DNA from: Erinaceus europaeus
Lineage: Eukaryota; Chordata; Mammalia; Eulipotyphla; Erinaceidae
Assembly (NCBI RefSeq): GCF_950295315.1
Contig: NW_026647267.1
Coordinates: forward strand, 62,001-126,000
Direction of reading: 5' to 3'
Length of the DNA stretch: 64,000 bases
This document shows, piece after piece, positions 1 through 11,862 of this stretch. Made by a program: the position numbers and the translations under genes. How positions within the stretch are numbered: position 1 is the first letter of the stretch; each line of letters opens with the position of its first letter. The notes under the pieces were generated by a model. The model did not search any database and was not told where the DNA came from. It worked only from the letters and a program-made list of their open reading frames with translations.

Positions 1-58
1 GAACCCTACCCCCACCCCAGATTCTTTTACTTTGTTGCAGTATGCCACTTGACTTTTT
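1..58 (-). mobile_element. LINE-1 3' UTR fragment
   Basis: The motif CCCCAGATTCTTTTACTTTG and its surroundings resemble the same part of the LINE-1 copy at 11.3 kb (CCCCAGTCTTTTACTTTGG). Cut by the window edge. Confidence 0.45.
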
Positions 59-114
59 ATTTAAACACCATCTATCACCATGTTTAGTTAATCAGGCCCT
101 AGCTATGCTCTTTT

Positions 115-321
115 TTTCTTTAATCTTTATTTACTTATTGGCGACATACAGAAATTGAGAGAGAAGGGATTGTTAGAGAGGCAGAGAGATAGACACCTGC
201 AGCACTGCTTCACCACACACAAATCTTACCTTCTACAGGTGGAGACCAGGGGCTCAAACCCGGGTCCTTGTGCACTGTTACATGTGCTCTCAATCATGTG
301 CGTCACAGCACCACCCAGCCC
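115..321 (-). mobile_element. SINE-B
   Basis: Reverse-strand SINE-B with the tRNA-like head at the right end (CCACCCAGCCCC) and the GACACCTGCAGCACTGCTTC core. Diverged flanking repeats CTAGCTATGCTCTT (99) and CTAGTCTGTGCTCTT (322) suggest a TSD. Confidence 0.8.
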
Positions 322-327
322 CTAGTC

Positions 328-640
328 TGTGCTCTTTACATGTGTTATTTCATTCAGTCTCTGTGAAGAATATCTTGAAAATTCTATTCCTAAAACAAAG
401 TTGACTTAGGAAAGAAACTTGACCAAAGTTATATTATAGTAACAGGACTGTCATTTGAACCTGCTTTTAAAAATATTTATTTATTATAAGAAATAAAAGG
501 ACCAGGCCACTGTTCAGCTCTGGTAGAATGTAGTGCCAGAGATTGCACATGTAGCCCTGGGCTCTCAGGCTCCTTGATCTGTGCTCTAACAGGATGAATT
601 CCCCCCCCCCCGCTCTTACACCTGTTTTGCCTATAAATCT
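328..640 (-). mobile_element. MIR, split by a SINE-D
   Basis: Old MIR in reverse: CTTTACATGTGTTATTTCATTC, then AACTTGACCAAAGTTAT and CATTTGAACCTGC follow the MIR core order. The remainder (GCTCTTACACCTG) continues after the SINE-D at 466-608. Confidence 0.55.
466..608 (-). mobile_element. SINE-D, degenerate
   Basis: Reverse SINE-D core (CACTGTTCAGCTCTGGT, then CTCAGGCTCCTTGA). It sits inside a MIR. A C-run lies at 600-611. Confidence 0.55.
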
Positions 641-837
641 ATTTTTTTCTGCCTTTTATTGCCTATATTGATGGTTTGACCAAGACCACATAATACTAAA
701 TTATATAAGCAGGAGGAAAATACTAAAGTTTAGATTAATATTAGATTAAATATTAGATTAATATCAAATATTAAAGTTTAGATTTCAAATCCATGGTTCT
801 ATTGACCAGCAACATCACCACTTACCATCCATTTATT

Positions 838-897
838 TTTTAAAATTTTTATATATAATTCATTTTAATTGACAGAGAAATTGAGAGGGAAGGGAAG

Positions 898-934
<37 letters not shown>

Positions 935-1065
935 GAGGGAGATATACCTGCAGCATTGCTTCACCACTTCTGAAGCTTTCTTTCTGTAGCTTGGGACCTT
1001 GGGTTGGAACCTGGGTCATTGCACATGATAACATGTTCACTCAACCAGATGCACCACCACCTGGC
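838..1065 (-). mobile_element. SINE-B with (GA)n
   Basis: Reverse SINE-B ending in CACCACCACCTGGCCCC. The middle pyrimidine module has expanded to a pure (GA)n run at 901-930. Confidence 0.85.
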
Positions 1066-1144
1066 CCCAATACAGGCTCCTTGAATGTATTTTCCATAGT
1101 CCCAATGAGGATTACAATACAGACACTTATATTAGAATTGTAAT

Positions 1145-1413
1145 CGGGAGTCGAGCACAGCGGGTTAAATGCACATGGCACAAAGTGCAAGGACCAGGGT
1201 AAGGATCCCGGTTTGAGTCCCCGACTCCCCACCTACAGAGGGATCGCTTCACAAGTGGTAAAGCAGGTCCATAGGTCTTTCTTTCCCCCTCTGTCTTCCC
1301 CTCTTCTCTCCATTTCTCTCTGCCCTATCTATCAATGACAACATCAATAACAATAACTACAACAACAACAACAAAAAAGGGCAACAAAAGGGAAAATAAA
1401 TAAAATTTTAAAA
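1145..1413 (+). mobile_element. SINE-A
   Basis: Forward SINE-A: GGGAGTCGAGCACAGCGGG head, B-box-like GGTTTGAGTCCCC, pyrimidine middle and CAA-rich 3' part. The TSD AATTGTAAT lies at 1136-1144 and 1414-1422. Confidence 0.9.
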
Positions 1414-1907
1414 AATTGTAATTGGAAGGACTTGACATTGTGTACCAAAAATAGAGACATTGGTTTAAACAGTCCACATATTTTCAGCTGAGGATAAACA
1501 TGAAAGTGACCATTACCATTTTGCTCAATCAGGGCAAACTTTGTATTCATACTTTTAAGCCAAAGGTGATAAATAAATTCTGCTGCCTAGACATACCTGT
1601 AGCACCATGAAATTCAAAGAAGTTGAAACACTGGCAGTGTGGTTATGTCCTTTGCAATAATAGCAGTGTACTGCTCTGGCATTTAGCTTATTGTGTGGAA
1701 GTGTTGCTGTGATAGGTTTTTTTTTTATTTTAATTTTTTTATTTATATGACAACATTCCTTTAGACTACTGACACAGCTTATCTATCTGATTTGTGCTCC
1801 CTTTGCATCTCTATATGTTGGCTATATATAAGCTTCAAGGATCACTTGATATGCAAATCTAATAGCAGGTTTTATTTTCAAAGAACGACAATAAGTTATG
1901 TCATTTT

Positions 1908-2198
1908 TTTACGTTTTTTTAAATTTTATTTTATTTATTTATTCCCTTTTGTTGCCCTTGTTGTTTTATTGTTGTAGTTATTATTGTTGTTGTTGTTGTT
2001 GGATAGGACCGAGAGAAATGGAGAGAGGAGGGGAAGACAGAGAGGAGGAGAGAAAGATAGACACCTGCAGACCTGCTTCACCGCCTGTGAAGCGACTCCC
2101 CTGCAGGTGGGGAGCCGGGGTTCGAACCAGGATCCTTATGCCGGTCCTTGTGCTTTGCGCCACCTGCGCTTAACCCACTGCGCTATAGCCCGACTCCC
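1908..2198 (-). mobile_element. SINE-A, young-looking
   Basis: Reverse SINE-A with B box GGTTCGAACC (reverse at ~2120). The TSD AAGTTATGTCATTTT at 1893-1907 and AAGTTACGTCATTTT at 2199-2213 differ by one base. It is closely similar to the copy at 60118. Confidence 0.93.
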
Positions 2199-2424
2199 AA
2201 GTTACGTCATTTTAACCGAGATTTACACAGCTTTTGCTAAATGCTACTCTGAACAACAGGCCTTTTATGCTGGCTGATTCTATTTATTCCTGACTTAAAA
2301 TTTCTAGACTGCTATCTTAGTTTTGGCATCTTATAGTCTCTGTAATGAGTCCAGTGTTTCAATAGGTGTATGCTTTGGGATGAAGCTTGGGTGTGTCTCC
2401 TCATATTTCCCTACTGTTGAACCT

Positions 2425-2580
2425 CAGTGTGCTGCAGGCAACTCAGCGGGGAGAGTACACCTGCATCTTTTCATAGGTGGAGCCTGAAGTTCCAGCCCTG
2501 ATACCATGGCACCAGGGGAAACACTACAAATGGTGGGCAGATGTTGCTCACTCTCTCCACTCTCTAGCTCTCTCTCACCC
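2425..2580 (+). mobile_element. Possible degenerate SINE
   Basis: A tRNA-like start (CAACTCAGCGGGGAGAGTAC) followed by a CTCTCTC-rich end that runs into the microsatellite suggests a decayed SINE. The family is unclear. Confidence 0.35.
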
Positions 2581-2581
2581 T

Positions 2582-2632
2582 ATAGATATATATCTCTCTA
2601 TATCTATCTGTCTGTCTGTCTATCTATCTATC

Positions 2633-2687
<55 letters not shown>

Positions 2688-2704
2688 ATCTATATCTATA
2701 TCTA
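2582..2704. repeat. Compound microsatellite (TATC/TGTC/TG/TA)n
   Basis: TATC and TGTC units pass into TG and then a long TA run (2641-2685), followed by more TATC. Confidence 0.95.
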
Positions 2705-3668
2705 GGGAACCTTATCAGTATTCACTGCTTTTGTTCCCTTCCCCTCTGCCCTCCCCACTTCCTTACCAGAGTGCATGGTTATAGATAGGAGAGGCTAAAT
2801 CTCATTACTTATCTAATACAAGGACTTACTGGCAGTATCACCAAGTTGACAGAAAAATCCTTTAGGAAGGATTGGTACTCTTACATGAAATGCTGTTTCC
2901 TTTCCAAATGGCACTTGAGGATCCAGGTATACTTGGGACAGTAATATGTGACAGTTGTCCAGTTAGTGTTGGAACTGAACTTCTTATGCAAAGGTGGGTT
3001 TTGGGGTGTCACCTTATCTGTTTTTAAAGGGCAGTTTTACAAGGAAGGAATATCTTGTCAGTTCTTTGATAAACAACCAACCAGCCATTAACACAAGATG
3101 CTAACACAGTCTGAGTTAAGTGAAACAAAAAATTTCTAAGTGAAATTTTAATAATGATGGGAAATCTGGGTACTTCATGTCAGAAGCTTTCATTTTCACC
3201 GCTCAGAAATACTGTGCACCTATTGTATTTCAGCAGATCCCATTATTAAAATGGGAAATTGTCAGCAGAAATTGAATTGATAATGTGTGAGGTGAATTCT
3301 AGCAACTGGTAATTTCTCCTCATTGATCACTGGGCTTCTTCTTTGGTAATTTAATTTTTTTCCTAAAAAATTACCATTTTATGTTGAAAAGAGTAAAACT
3401 TCCAGTGACTATTTTTTAAACTAGAAATCTAAGTACATTTTCTTTTTACACTCAAATTTGAAAAACATTTTAGAATATTAAATCTGAATATGATCTTATA
3501 AATTTGTTTCACTGATCTTACAGATAAAACAGACTTAGAGGTTATTTGTACAATATTAGCAGGGCAGACTCAGTCTTTGAAAACAAATCTCTGGTTTCCT
3601 AGTGTTTGGATTCTGCACACTTTACAACAATTTTCTTGCTATAGTTAATGGATAGGAAATAAAAATCA
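2705..3668. other. Unique non-coding stretch
   Basis: About 1 kb of AT-rich DNA with no recognisable repeat, exon or RNA gene. Confidence 0.5.
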
Positions 3669-3868
3669 GGGGCCAGGTGGTGGTACACCTGGTTAAGTGC
3701 ATATATTACAGTGTGCAAGGACCCAGGTTCAAGCCCCTGGTCCCCACCTACAGGGGGAAACCTTCAGAAGTGGTAAAGCAGGTCTATAGGTGTCTCTCTG
3801 TGTCTCTCCTTCTCTATCTCCTCCTCCCTTCTTGATATCTGGCTATTTTTATCCAATATTTTTTTTTT
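3669..3868 (+). mobile_element. SINE-B
   Basis: Forward SINE-B: GGGGCCAGGTGGTGGTACAC head, GGTTCAAGCCCC B box, tail TATCCAAT then T- and A-runs. Confidence 0.88.
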
Positions 3869-3898
3869 AAAAAAGCATCTTTTTTTTTTTTTTTTCTT

Positions 3899-4173
3899 GG
3901 GGGTCAGGTGGTAGCTCAGAGGGTTAAGCACATGTGGTGCAAAGAACAAGATCCAGCATAAGGATCCCAGTTTGAGCACTGGTTCCCTACCTGCAGGGTA
4001 GTCGCTTCTTTCTCTCCCCTTCTCTACCCTTCCTCTCTCCATTTTCTCTCTGTCCTATCTAACAACATGATGATATTATTGATGATGACATCAACAACAA
4101 TAATAACCACTACAACAACAATAAAACAACAAAGGCAGCAAAAGGGGAAATAAATAATAAAAAAATTAAAAAC
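3899..4173 (+). mobile_element. SINE-A
   Basis: Forward SINE-A directly after the SINE-B, with head GGTCAGGTGGTAGCTCAG and CAACAATAAAACAACAA tail part. About 35 bases around the GGTGAAGCAGGTCTGCAGG core are missing. Confidence 0.88.
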
Positions 4174-4395
4174 CATTTTTCTCCCAAATTATCCTTTTTT
4201 ATTGAAATTGCCAAGTACATCATAATTTATATGAGCTGTCTTGCAGATTCTAAGTTGAAAATGCCATTTAAAGTTCATAGTTTAGATGAGTTTATGGGTG
4301 TTTCTTAATTATTTATTTAGATACTTTAATGAGTTTCAAGCTTCATGATTCAAGTCACCTATAGACTTATAGAATGAATTATGACCTCACTTCCC

Positions 4396-4871
4396 TAAAC
4401 AGCTTTTGGGAGGAATGGATAATGTTGGAAGAATGGATAATGTTATTCATCCAAAGAACCAGGTTCCAGATGCCACCAGGATGCTGGCTAGGCTTCCCTG
4501 GATTGAAGACCCCACCAATGTGTCCTGGAGCTCAGCTTCCCCAGAGACACACCTTACTAGGGAAAGAGAGAGGCAGACTGGGAGTATGGACCGACCAGTC
4601 AACGCCCATGTTCAGCGGGGAAGCAATTACAGAAGCCAGACCCTCTACCTTCTGCAACCCTCAACGACCCTGGGTCCATGCTCCCAGAGGGATAGAGAAT
4701 GGGAAGGCTATCATGGGAGAGGGTGGGTTATGGGGATTGGGTGGTGGGAATTGTGTGGAGTTGTACCCCTCCTACCTTATGCTTTTGTTCACTAATCCTT
4801 TCTTAAATTAAAAATTTAAATAAAAAAAATATATATATAGTCCTTCCTTCTAAAAAAAAAAAAAAAAAAAA
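4396..4871 (+). mobile_element. LINE-1 3' end, 5'-truncated
   Basis: The AAGCAATTACAGAAGCCAGA and TTGTGTGGAGTTGTACCCCT blocks match the reverse copies at 51.1 and 53.3 kb. It ends in AT-rich sequence and a poly-A run (4852-4871). Assigned to LINE-1 because such ends recur in the window as poly-A-tailed, 5'-truncated, TSD-flanked copies. Confidence 0.7.
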
Positions 4872-4979
4872 GAAGTACCTACTTAATACTCTTTATTTTG
4901 TTTTCTCCCTTTAATCCAGTTACTGTGACCCACTGGTAGCTCCAAACTGACATTGACATTAAATTTGCTTGTTTATTTT

Positions 4980-5172
4980 CTAACTTTCTTCTTTGTAAGA
5001 CGAGAAATTAAGCGGGAAGGAGGATAGAGAGGGAAAGGGAGACAGACAGACAACTACAGCTCTGCTTCATCACTCTATGAAACTTCCCTCCTGTAGGTTG
5101 GGCCTGGGGGCTTGAACCCAGATTCTTGCTCTGAGTAATGTGTGCTTGACTGGGTACACTACCACCTGGGCA
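4980..5172 (-). mobile_element. SINE-B
   Basis: Reverse SINE-B, moderately diverged (GACAACTACAGCTCTGCTTC core; head CTACCACCTGGGC at the right end). Confidence 0.8.
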
Positions 5173-6187
5173 CATTTTAATGTGTTTTAAATGAGCAAAT
5201 TAGTTTTTCTCTAATTTTGTCATATATTCTTGACCTTTTGCCTGCCTATAGAATATTAGCAGTTAGACTTCTCAAATGTAAATCATACGGAAGCTCCTTT
5301 TCCTTCTCCGTGTGAGCTATTAGAGCATTTGGTTTGTCATCCCACCTGTATGAATTGAACTATTTTAGCATGTATATAATTTAGATTTAATAGTCTGCTG
5401 TCTAGAATTTCTCCTAGAAGTCCCTTTCATATTATTACCACATTGATTTCTTGCACTTACTCTGATTTCTTGCACTTATTAACTGTTTTAGCATTAGGAG
5501 AAGTAGTGCTGGTTTAGAAAAGATAGAACAGATGGTGGATCTTCTGAGAGGAAGGAATAAAAGACAGATGAGGAACTGAGGTTGAACTATACAGGAACTG
5601 AGAATGCAGTTCTGCTTTATTTCCTTGATGAATGGGTTGTGACCGTGTTGATACATTGCTGCTTGGCAGTCCTATCAACTTATGTGAGTGACTCATGTCA
5701 TTTTAGATCTTAGGGTCTTAGTTGACAGGCTTTTTCACAGACTCTTTTCATCTCTGCATTTGTAGGTGTAAGATGTGGAGTGTTGGGCAAAATGTCAGAG
5801 GTGTGTATGTGGATTCTTCAGTTGCCTTGAGTATGTGTAGTCACATCATGTATTTCTTTCTGGATACTTTTGGAAAATACCTATCCTCTGAGTACTGGAG
5901 AGTCAACAGTTAGCCTTGAACCTTGCTTAGATTGAGTGTACATAGGAATGATTATGATTTTAGTCAGTCTAGTTTTTTTTCCTGAATAATAATTAGTCAT
6001 ATGCCAGCCTGTTCCACATTGGCCTTTTATAAAGCTATCATTAACATTTTTACTGATGATTCAGCACCAAAGGTTTTATCAGAATTCTGTTTCTTTAACA
6101 GAAGGGTGTTAAAGGTACCTGCTAGTATATTACTACGAAAGTGACTGTGTCAGAAAAATAAATAGTGCTATTTCAGAACAGCAACAG
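5173..6187. other. Unique non-coding stretch
   Basis: AT-rich DNA without recognisable repeats. Short open frames here lack splice or codon support. Confidence 0.5.
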
Positions 6188-6325
6188 TTTAGAAATTGAG
6201 AGGAAAGGGGAGATAGAGAAGGGAGGAAGAGAGAGACTGACCCCAGTGGCACTGCTTCACCACTTGTGAAGCTTCTCTCCTGCATGTGAGGATTGAAGGC
6301 TTGAGTGCTAGTCCTTCCACAGCAA
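6188..6325 (-). mobile_element. SINE-B, degenerate
   Basis: Reverse SINE-B fragment with CACTGCTTCACCACTTGTGA and a decayed head. Confidence 0.7.
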
Positions 6326-6564
6326 TAATTTTTGTCATTTAGTAGATCCATGGTACTAAGAAATGTAAGGGAAAGAATTTGGAGTTGATCTCTTGTGGCT
6401 TTCAAGACCAGTGATTCATTGAAGTGTTGGGTTGGAATTTTGTGATTATATTATTCATTTTGAAAATGATTTTTCCCTTCCACTACTGGTCTCTTTACCA
6501 AAGAGGTTTTGTTAGTACTTTTTACTGGCCTCCCCAGTAGTTCCAAGCCTTTATTATTTTATCT

Positions 6565-6940
6565 TTTGCATTTTTATTAGTGATACAATATTTATTTACA
6601 AACTTATAATAGTACAGTGCCACCCCATTCCCACCAGCAGAGTTCTGTATCCCCATTCCCTCCATTGTAAACTACAGTAGTTCTCCCAAGGTCACAGATA
6701 TGAACTAACTTTATAACTAACCCCCCCCCACACACACACTTTTTTTTCTATGGTTCTACCTTCACTTCCTTTTCAAGTCATACCTATTACTGCTGAGTGT
6801 CCTTCCTTTTTTTCCTCTCTTCTCTCTCAGATAAAAGAAACAATGCCTTGCTTCCTCTGGTGTTTTACAGGTTTACTTCCCTTTCAGTGAAGGAATAAAA
6901 ACAAGTTTCCTTATTTCTGACAAATGCTTCAGGTCCTAGT

Positions 6941-6987
<47 letters not shown>

Positions 6988-7740
6988 TGTTTAAGAGAGC
7001 CCTCTGGTCATCTTCCCCTGTCACTTACCCCCCTGGGAGGTATAGAACAAATTTCTTTTTGAGTGCAGAAGATGGGAGTTCTGGCTTCTGTAATTGCTTT
7101 TCTGCTTGACATGGATATTGGCAGGTGGATCCAGACCCCCAGCTCAAGGCTTTTTCTGCTCACTGTCTTGATGGTGATGCCCTATATCCTGCCTTTTTTC
7201 TTTCCCTTCCTCTGCCTCATTCTGGGTTTCCAAGGACACAGACTCTAAGAGGGAAATTAGTATACAGGAAGTTTATTAAAAAGTGCTCTTAGGAGCAGCC
7301 TCTGTGGAAGAAGGGAAGAAAATAGCTTTGGGTACACGGAAAGTCTCACAGGACTTCCAAGCCTGTGAAGAGCTCTCAAGTTTTCTCTACAAGGGGAACA
7401 ATATTCATATTATCCATGTTAACCACTGTCTGGAGGTAGGATGCCTGGGGAAGGAAACCCAAACTTCTATGTGGCAAATCTTCTGTCACAACCATCTTGG
7501 AGAGAGCTCACAGCTGTGTCTGCTAGTACTACAACAACAACCTGGGGGATTGATCCTAGAATCCTGAAAGGAGTCTGGGTAGCATATCAGTTTCCACTCC
7601 CTCTTTTTAGAAAGAGTGTTATAGTTCTTTCTTCAGAATGGCCTGGGGCTTGGGTAGAATATCCACAAATGAGAAGTTACTGGGCAGAGTGGAGCTAAAA
7701 AGGTAGAAGAGAAGATGATGTCAAATAGGGCCTGTGAGAC
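6565..7740 (-). mobile_element. LINE-1 3' end and 3' UTR, diverged
   Basis: The reverse strand ends in CACTAATAAAAATGC and contains GGTGGGAATGGGGTGG and CAATGGAGGGAATGGGGAT, matching the end at 23.8 kb. Further in, GCAGAAGATGGGAGTTCTGG matches the copies at 26.8 and 51.3 kb. A (GA)n run lies at 6938-6984. Inner borders are uncertain. Confidence 0.55.
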
Positions 7741-7744
7741 AGTT

Positions 7745-10626
7745 GAGTTCTGACATTGATTACTGTTTTTCTAAATGCATTTTTAAAAACCTGTCTTAGT
7801 GGTGCTGTTGGCATTTTAAGTTATAGAAACCTGATAAAATCTCTAGGTGCTCAGTGTATGGAAATGCACTTGTCTTTCTATATATGATTCTGTTCGGTTT
7901 TTGTAAAACTTGCTTTTTTTCTGTTTCCTGTTCTGTAGAGGTTCTTTTCCTTTATCAGCTGTCATTAGCTATTCTTCTTCTCTGCCTCCCCCCCCCCCAT
8001 TATTTGTTTGGTGTATCTGTCATGGTAATGGCAGCATGTAAGGAATTTTCTCACACATTTTATAATATCTAGATTATAAAAGCATCTTCAGTGGGGGTTG
8101 TTTTTTTACTTGTTCATTGTAGAAATCCCTTGTGACCTAGCTTGTAGAGTGTTATTTGAAAGTATTTTCTTATGTTTGTTTTTCTTCCAGATACTCCTGG
8201 GATATCAGTAGCCTGGAACCCAGTTTTATTTTAATTTCTTAGTTTGGAGATTCTCATACAAATAAGGTTCAAATTTCAAAACGTGGAAAATAGGCTTAGG
8301 GGATTGATAAAAAAATTTCCATTGCCCTCTCACCCAGATTTTCAGAGACAAGTTCCCTCCCTCTCACCAGTTTTGCACCATGCTTTCAGTCTTTTGAAGA
8401 AAGTCCTGGTCTTATAAAAGGAACCTCAGTACCACTTCATAGCTATGCACAAACCTCTTCTGTCCCTACGTGTGGATATTGAGACCACTCTGCAGGTTGT
8501 ATTCTGTGTTAAAAAAAAAAAGTGGAGCTAAAGATTCAGCCTAACTCTGTTCTCGAGAAAATGCTTTTCTTCTCGAGGGGGCATCTCCTCACCAATTTCA
8601 ATTAGACCTATGGTTTAAAGAGGCTCTAGAGATCATTTCTAGCAGACTGAGTTGGCAGTAGTATTGAGAGTTTTCTTATTTACTGTTGTGTCCATTGGTT
8701 CTGAAATTGATTTGGCACTCTGCAATTGTATTCATTACTGGTAATACTTTGGATTTTATTTTTCAGTTTTGTTATGTTCTTTCCATCCCCATCTTTTCTG
8801 TCAACTGACTCCCTTCATGAGCTTAGTTGACCATATGTATGACTCTACCTGCAGTTTTACAAGTTAATTATTAACCTCTTTTCCTGAGCTTCTCCCTCTT
8901 TACATAGGGCGGTAATAATGATGTCTTCCTGTATGATGTTAGTTTAGACCACACTATGTTCTTAATAAGTGTTTCTCATTATTATTTGTACCACTCAAAG
9001 CTTTATTTTACCCCCTGAAGGAAGACTTAGAAATGTGGTATTGGCTGTGTTGACTTACTTAAGGAGAAGAGGAAGTCTTAGTTAACGCCCTAGAGAAGCC
9101 AGAGGAGAAACTTTGTTCAGCCTAGTATAATGCGGAAACAGTCCTGCCCTTTCTGTTGATGTGCCAAAGGTCGCTTGGCACCTAGAGTGAAGTGAGAGGA
9201 ATGCCCTCTCATTATTGCCTGAGGATCCCTTAGAAGAGCTTTGCCTGGATTGTGTGGGTAGGTAAGTTTAAGTTGTATTTACTTTCTTTTCTGAGGAAGG
9301 TTCTCAAGGGCACAATTATGGAGGATACTTATTGCCTTGAAACAGGCTCTAGTGCTTTTAGTCCCAGCAAGCCCTACAACGGTATTGTGGATTCTCACTA
9401 GGTATTCCAAGTAGTCTGAACTTAGTGCAACCGGCACCTAGGCCCATAGGCTCCTGCCTTCTGCTTTCTGATTTCTCTATCATGGTATGGAGATTAAAAG
9501 GAAAATTTCCTCTTGTAGCTTGATGTTTAATTTTTCCTTCTAAATTATAGCTAAGAAGAACTCTATTGATTATTAACAGTTGGAAAAGTACAGATAAAAT
9601 ATATTGAGTTTTCTTAAAATCATTTCTGTATTAATCTGATGTGCAAAATGCTACGATTATCCTATAAATGCCAACTTCTCTGGATTGTTTGTATAATATT
9701 AGTTCTACTATGAACATCTCATTGTTAACCAAGTTCAGCCTTCTTAAGCTGTCACTGGCTTGGAGTGCACAGATTTAATGCTGCCAAATTACTGTACAAA
9801 CATTTTGCTTGGGACCTAAGATGTAGCAAATATGTGTATTTAAGGTTTTTCTTTCTTTTTTTTTTTTAGGCCATGTATATTACTGGAACTTGTATACATT
9901 AAAGTAGTAAATTAATGGAAATTTTTAAAGAGCAGTTCACAAAAAATCTCATTTATAATGTTTTCTATACAAGAATTGAAGTTAGTGACATACGTAATTC
10001 TACTCCATAGTTCTTATTGATATTTAACTTTATACAGCATACCATTTTTGTTGCTATGTTACTAGTAATGAAGGATAAGGCTGAGATTTATACTTTTCAA
10101 AGAAAACAAGAATTATTAATATTCTATCACACTATAAGAACAATAGTGAATATTGCTGTTACAGTGCTGCTACAAGATATAATTTTTGTGTCCAGGTGCC
10201 ATGGATATGACTGTATTGATGCTTTTTGAAATAATCTCCTGCTTATGATGGCTCTCCCTTAACAGATGCATTATCTGTTAATGTTCTTTGCATGCCTGAG
10301 AACATTAACCATTTAGAGAATTTAACTGCCCTTGCAAATATCCAGCATAGCTTATCAGTAGCATAAATAGGTGAGGATCTCTAAGATGTTTATGGTTTAG
10401 TTTATTCTCACTTGTGCTGTGAAGCTTTGAGTCAGCTTTACAGTTCAGATTCCAAGGCAATATTAGTATCATGATGGATGTAAATCTCATATATGTATGT
10501 GAAACTTGACCCACCTATTCTTGTTTTAAGGAGAATATCCTTATTGCCTACTTTACCTGGAGTGTTTTCAGAAAGGTTCCTGTTTTTAAGCAGCAATGCT
10601 TAGAAACAGTTTCTGTAGTTAATGTC
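7745..10626. other. Longest repeat-poor stretch
   Basis: About 2.9 kb without a recognisable SINE or LINE-1 piece, in a window averaging roughly one SINE per 750 bases. It holds short C and T runs (near 7990 and 9860) and no convincing coding exon. A block at about 9024-9261 ends in TAG|GTAAGT. Confidence 0.5.
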
Positions 10627-10637
10627 AATTGCATAAC

Positions 10638-10909
10638 AGTAGGGGCTAGGTTGTGGTGCACCTACTTGAGTGCACATTTTACAATGGGCGAGGACCCAGG
10701 TTCAGGTCCCTGATCCCCACCTGCAGGGGGAAGCTTCATGAGTGGTGAAGCAGTGCTGCAGGTGTCTCTCTATCTCTCTTCCTCTCTATCCCCACCTTCC
10801 CTCTTGATTTCTGGCTGTCTCTATCCAATAAATAAAGATAATAAACCCCCCTTCCCTCTTGATTTCTGGCTGTCTCTATCCAATAAATAAAGATAATAAA
10901 AAATTAAAA
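10638..10909 (+). mobile_element. SINE-B with duplicated tail
   Basis: Forward SINE-B with TSD AATTGCATAAC (10627) and AATTGCTTAAC (10910). The 51-bp 3' segment ending CCAATAAATAAAGATAATAA occurs twice (10795-10845 and 10850-10900). Confidence 0.9.
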
Positions 10910-11154
10910 AATTGCTTAACAAGAAGGAAATGACTATGGAGAGGGTAAGATGTGTAGATTCATTTTTGAAGTAAATAATTATGAAGTAAATTGAGTAGAG
11001 CTGTCTTAGTTTTTACATTTTTAATAAAATCATGTAATGTTAATCCATCAAGGTAGGTATGAAGTCTACTTAAGGAACTAGTTGTCTTGGAATTTTAAGG
11101 AGACAACATCAGCTCAGTATAGCTTATATTTTCAAATATGATCTCATTGGATTT

Positions 11155-11862
11155 TTTAATAATTTCTTTATCGGGGGATTAATGATTAACAGTCAACAGT
11201 AAAATACAATAGTTTGTATGTGTGTAACATGCCTCATTTTTCCAGATAACAGTTCAACCCCCACTAGGTCCTCCTCTGCCATCATGTTACAGGACCTGAA
11301 CCCCCTCCCCCCAGTCTTTTACTTTGGTGCGATACACCAACTCCAGTCTAAGCTCTTTTTTGTGTTTTCCCTTTTGATCTTGTTTTTCAACTTCTGTCTG
11401 AGATCATCCCATATTTTTCCTTCTCTTTCTGGCTGATCCCATTTAACATGATTCGTTCAAGCTCCATTGAAGATGAGGTAAAAAAGGTGAATTCATCATT
11501 TTTAATAGTTGAGTATTATTCCGTTGTGTATATATCCCACAACTTAATCAGCTACTTACCTGTTGCTTCCAGGTTTTGACTATTAGAAATTGTGCCGATA
11601 CGAACATAGGTATACACAGATCCTTTTGGATGGATGTGGTGGTTTCTTAGGATATATCACCAGGAGAGGAATTGCAGGCCATGTGGTAGGCCCATTTCTA
11701 GCCTTCTGAGAGTTCTCCAGACTGCTCTCCACAGGGGTTGGACCCATTTACATTCCCAACAGCAGTGCAGGAGGGTTCCTTTGACCTCACAACCTCTCCA
11801 GCATTTGTTGCTGTTATCTTTTCTGATGTATGACATTCTCACAGGAGTGAAGTGGTGATTTC
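11155..11862 (-). mobile_element. LINE-1, 5'-truncated (ORF2 end plus 3' UTR)
   Basis: The reverse strand reads from the ORF2 C-terminus through a 3' UTR to CCCCCGATAAAGAAATTATT. That end matches the one at 23.7 kb (TCTCCAATAAAGAAATAAAT). The ORF2 homology identifies this 3'-end type as LINE-1. Confidence 0.88.
11657..11842 (-). pseudogene. LINE-1 ORF2p C-terminal remnant
   Basis: The reverse frame contains KCWRGCEVKGTLLHCCWECK, an exact C-x3-C-x7-H-x4-C arrangement as in the Cys-rich C-terminus of mammalian LINE-1 ORF2p. It is followed by VQPLWRAVWRTLRRLEMGLP, matching the family's VQPLW...VWRFL segment. The endonuclease and reverse transcriptase domains are missing because the copy is 5'-truncated. 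The apparent start Met is not a real start. In the source element this region contributes to RNA binding during retrotransposition; this copy is dead. Confidence 0.88.

Noticed and set aside
4374..4811. 145-codon open frame
   Set aside because: Lies in a LINE-1 3' UTR; the same segment is repeated at 51.3 and 53.5 kb and has no protein-like features.
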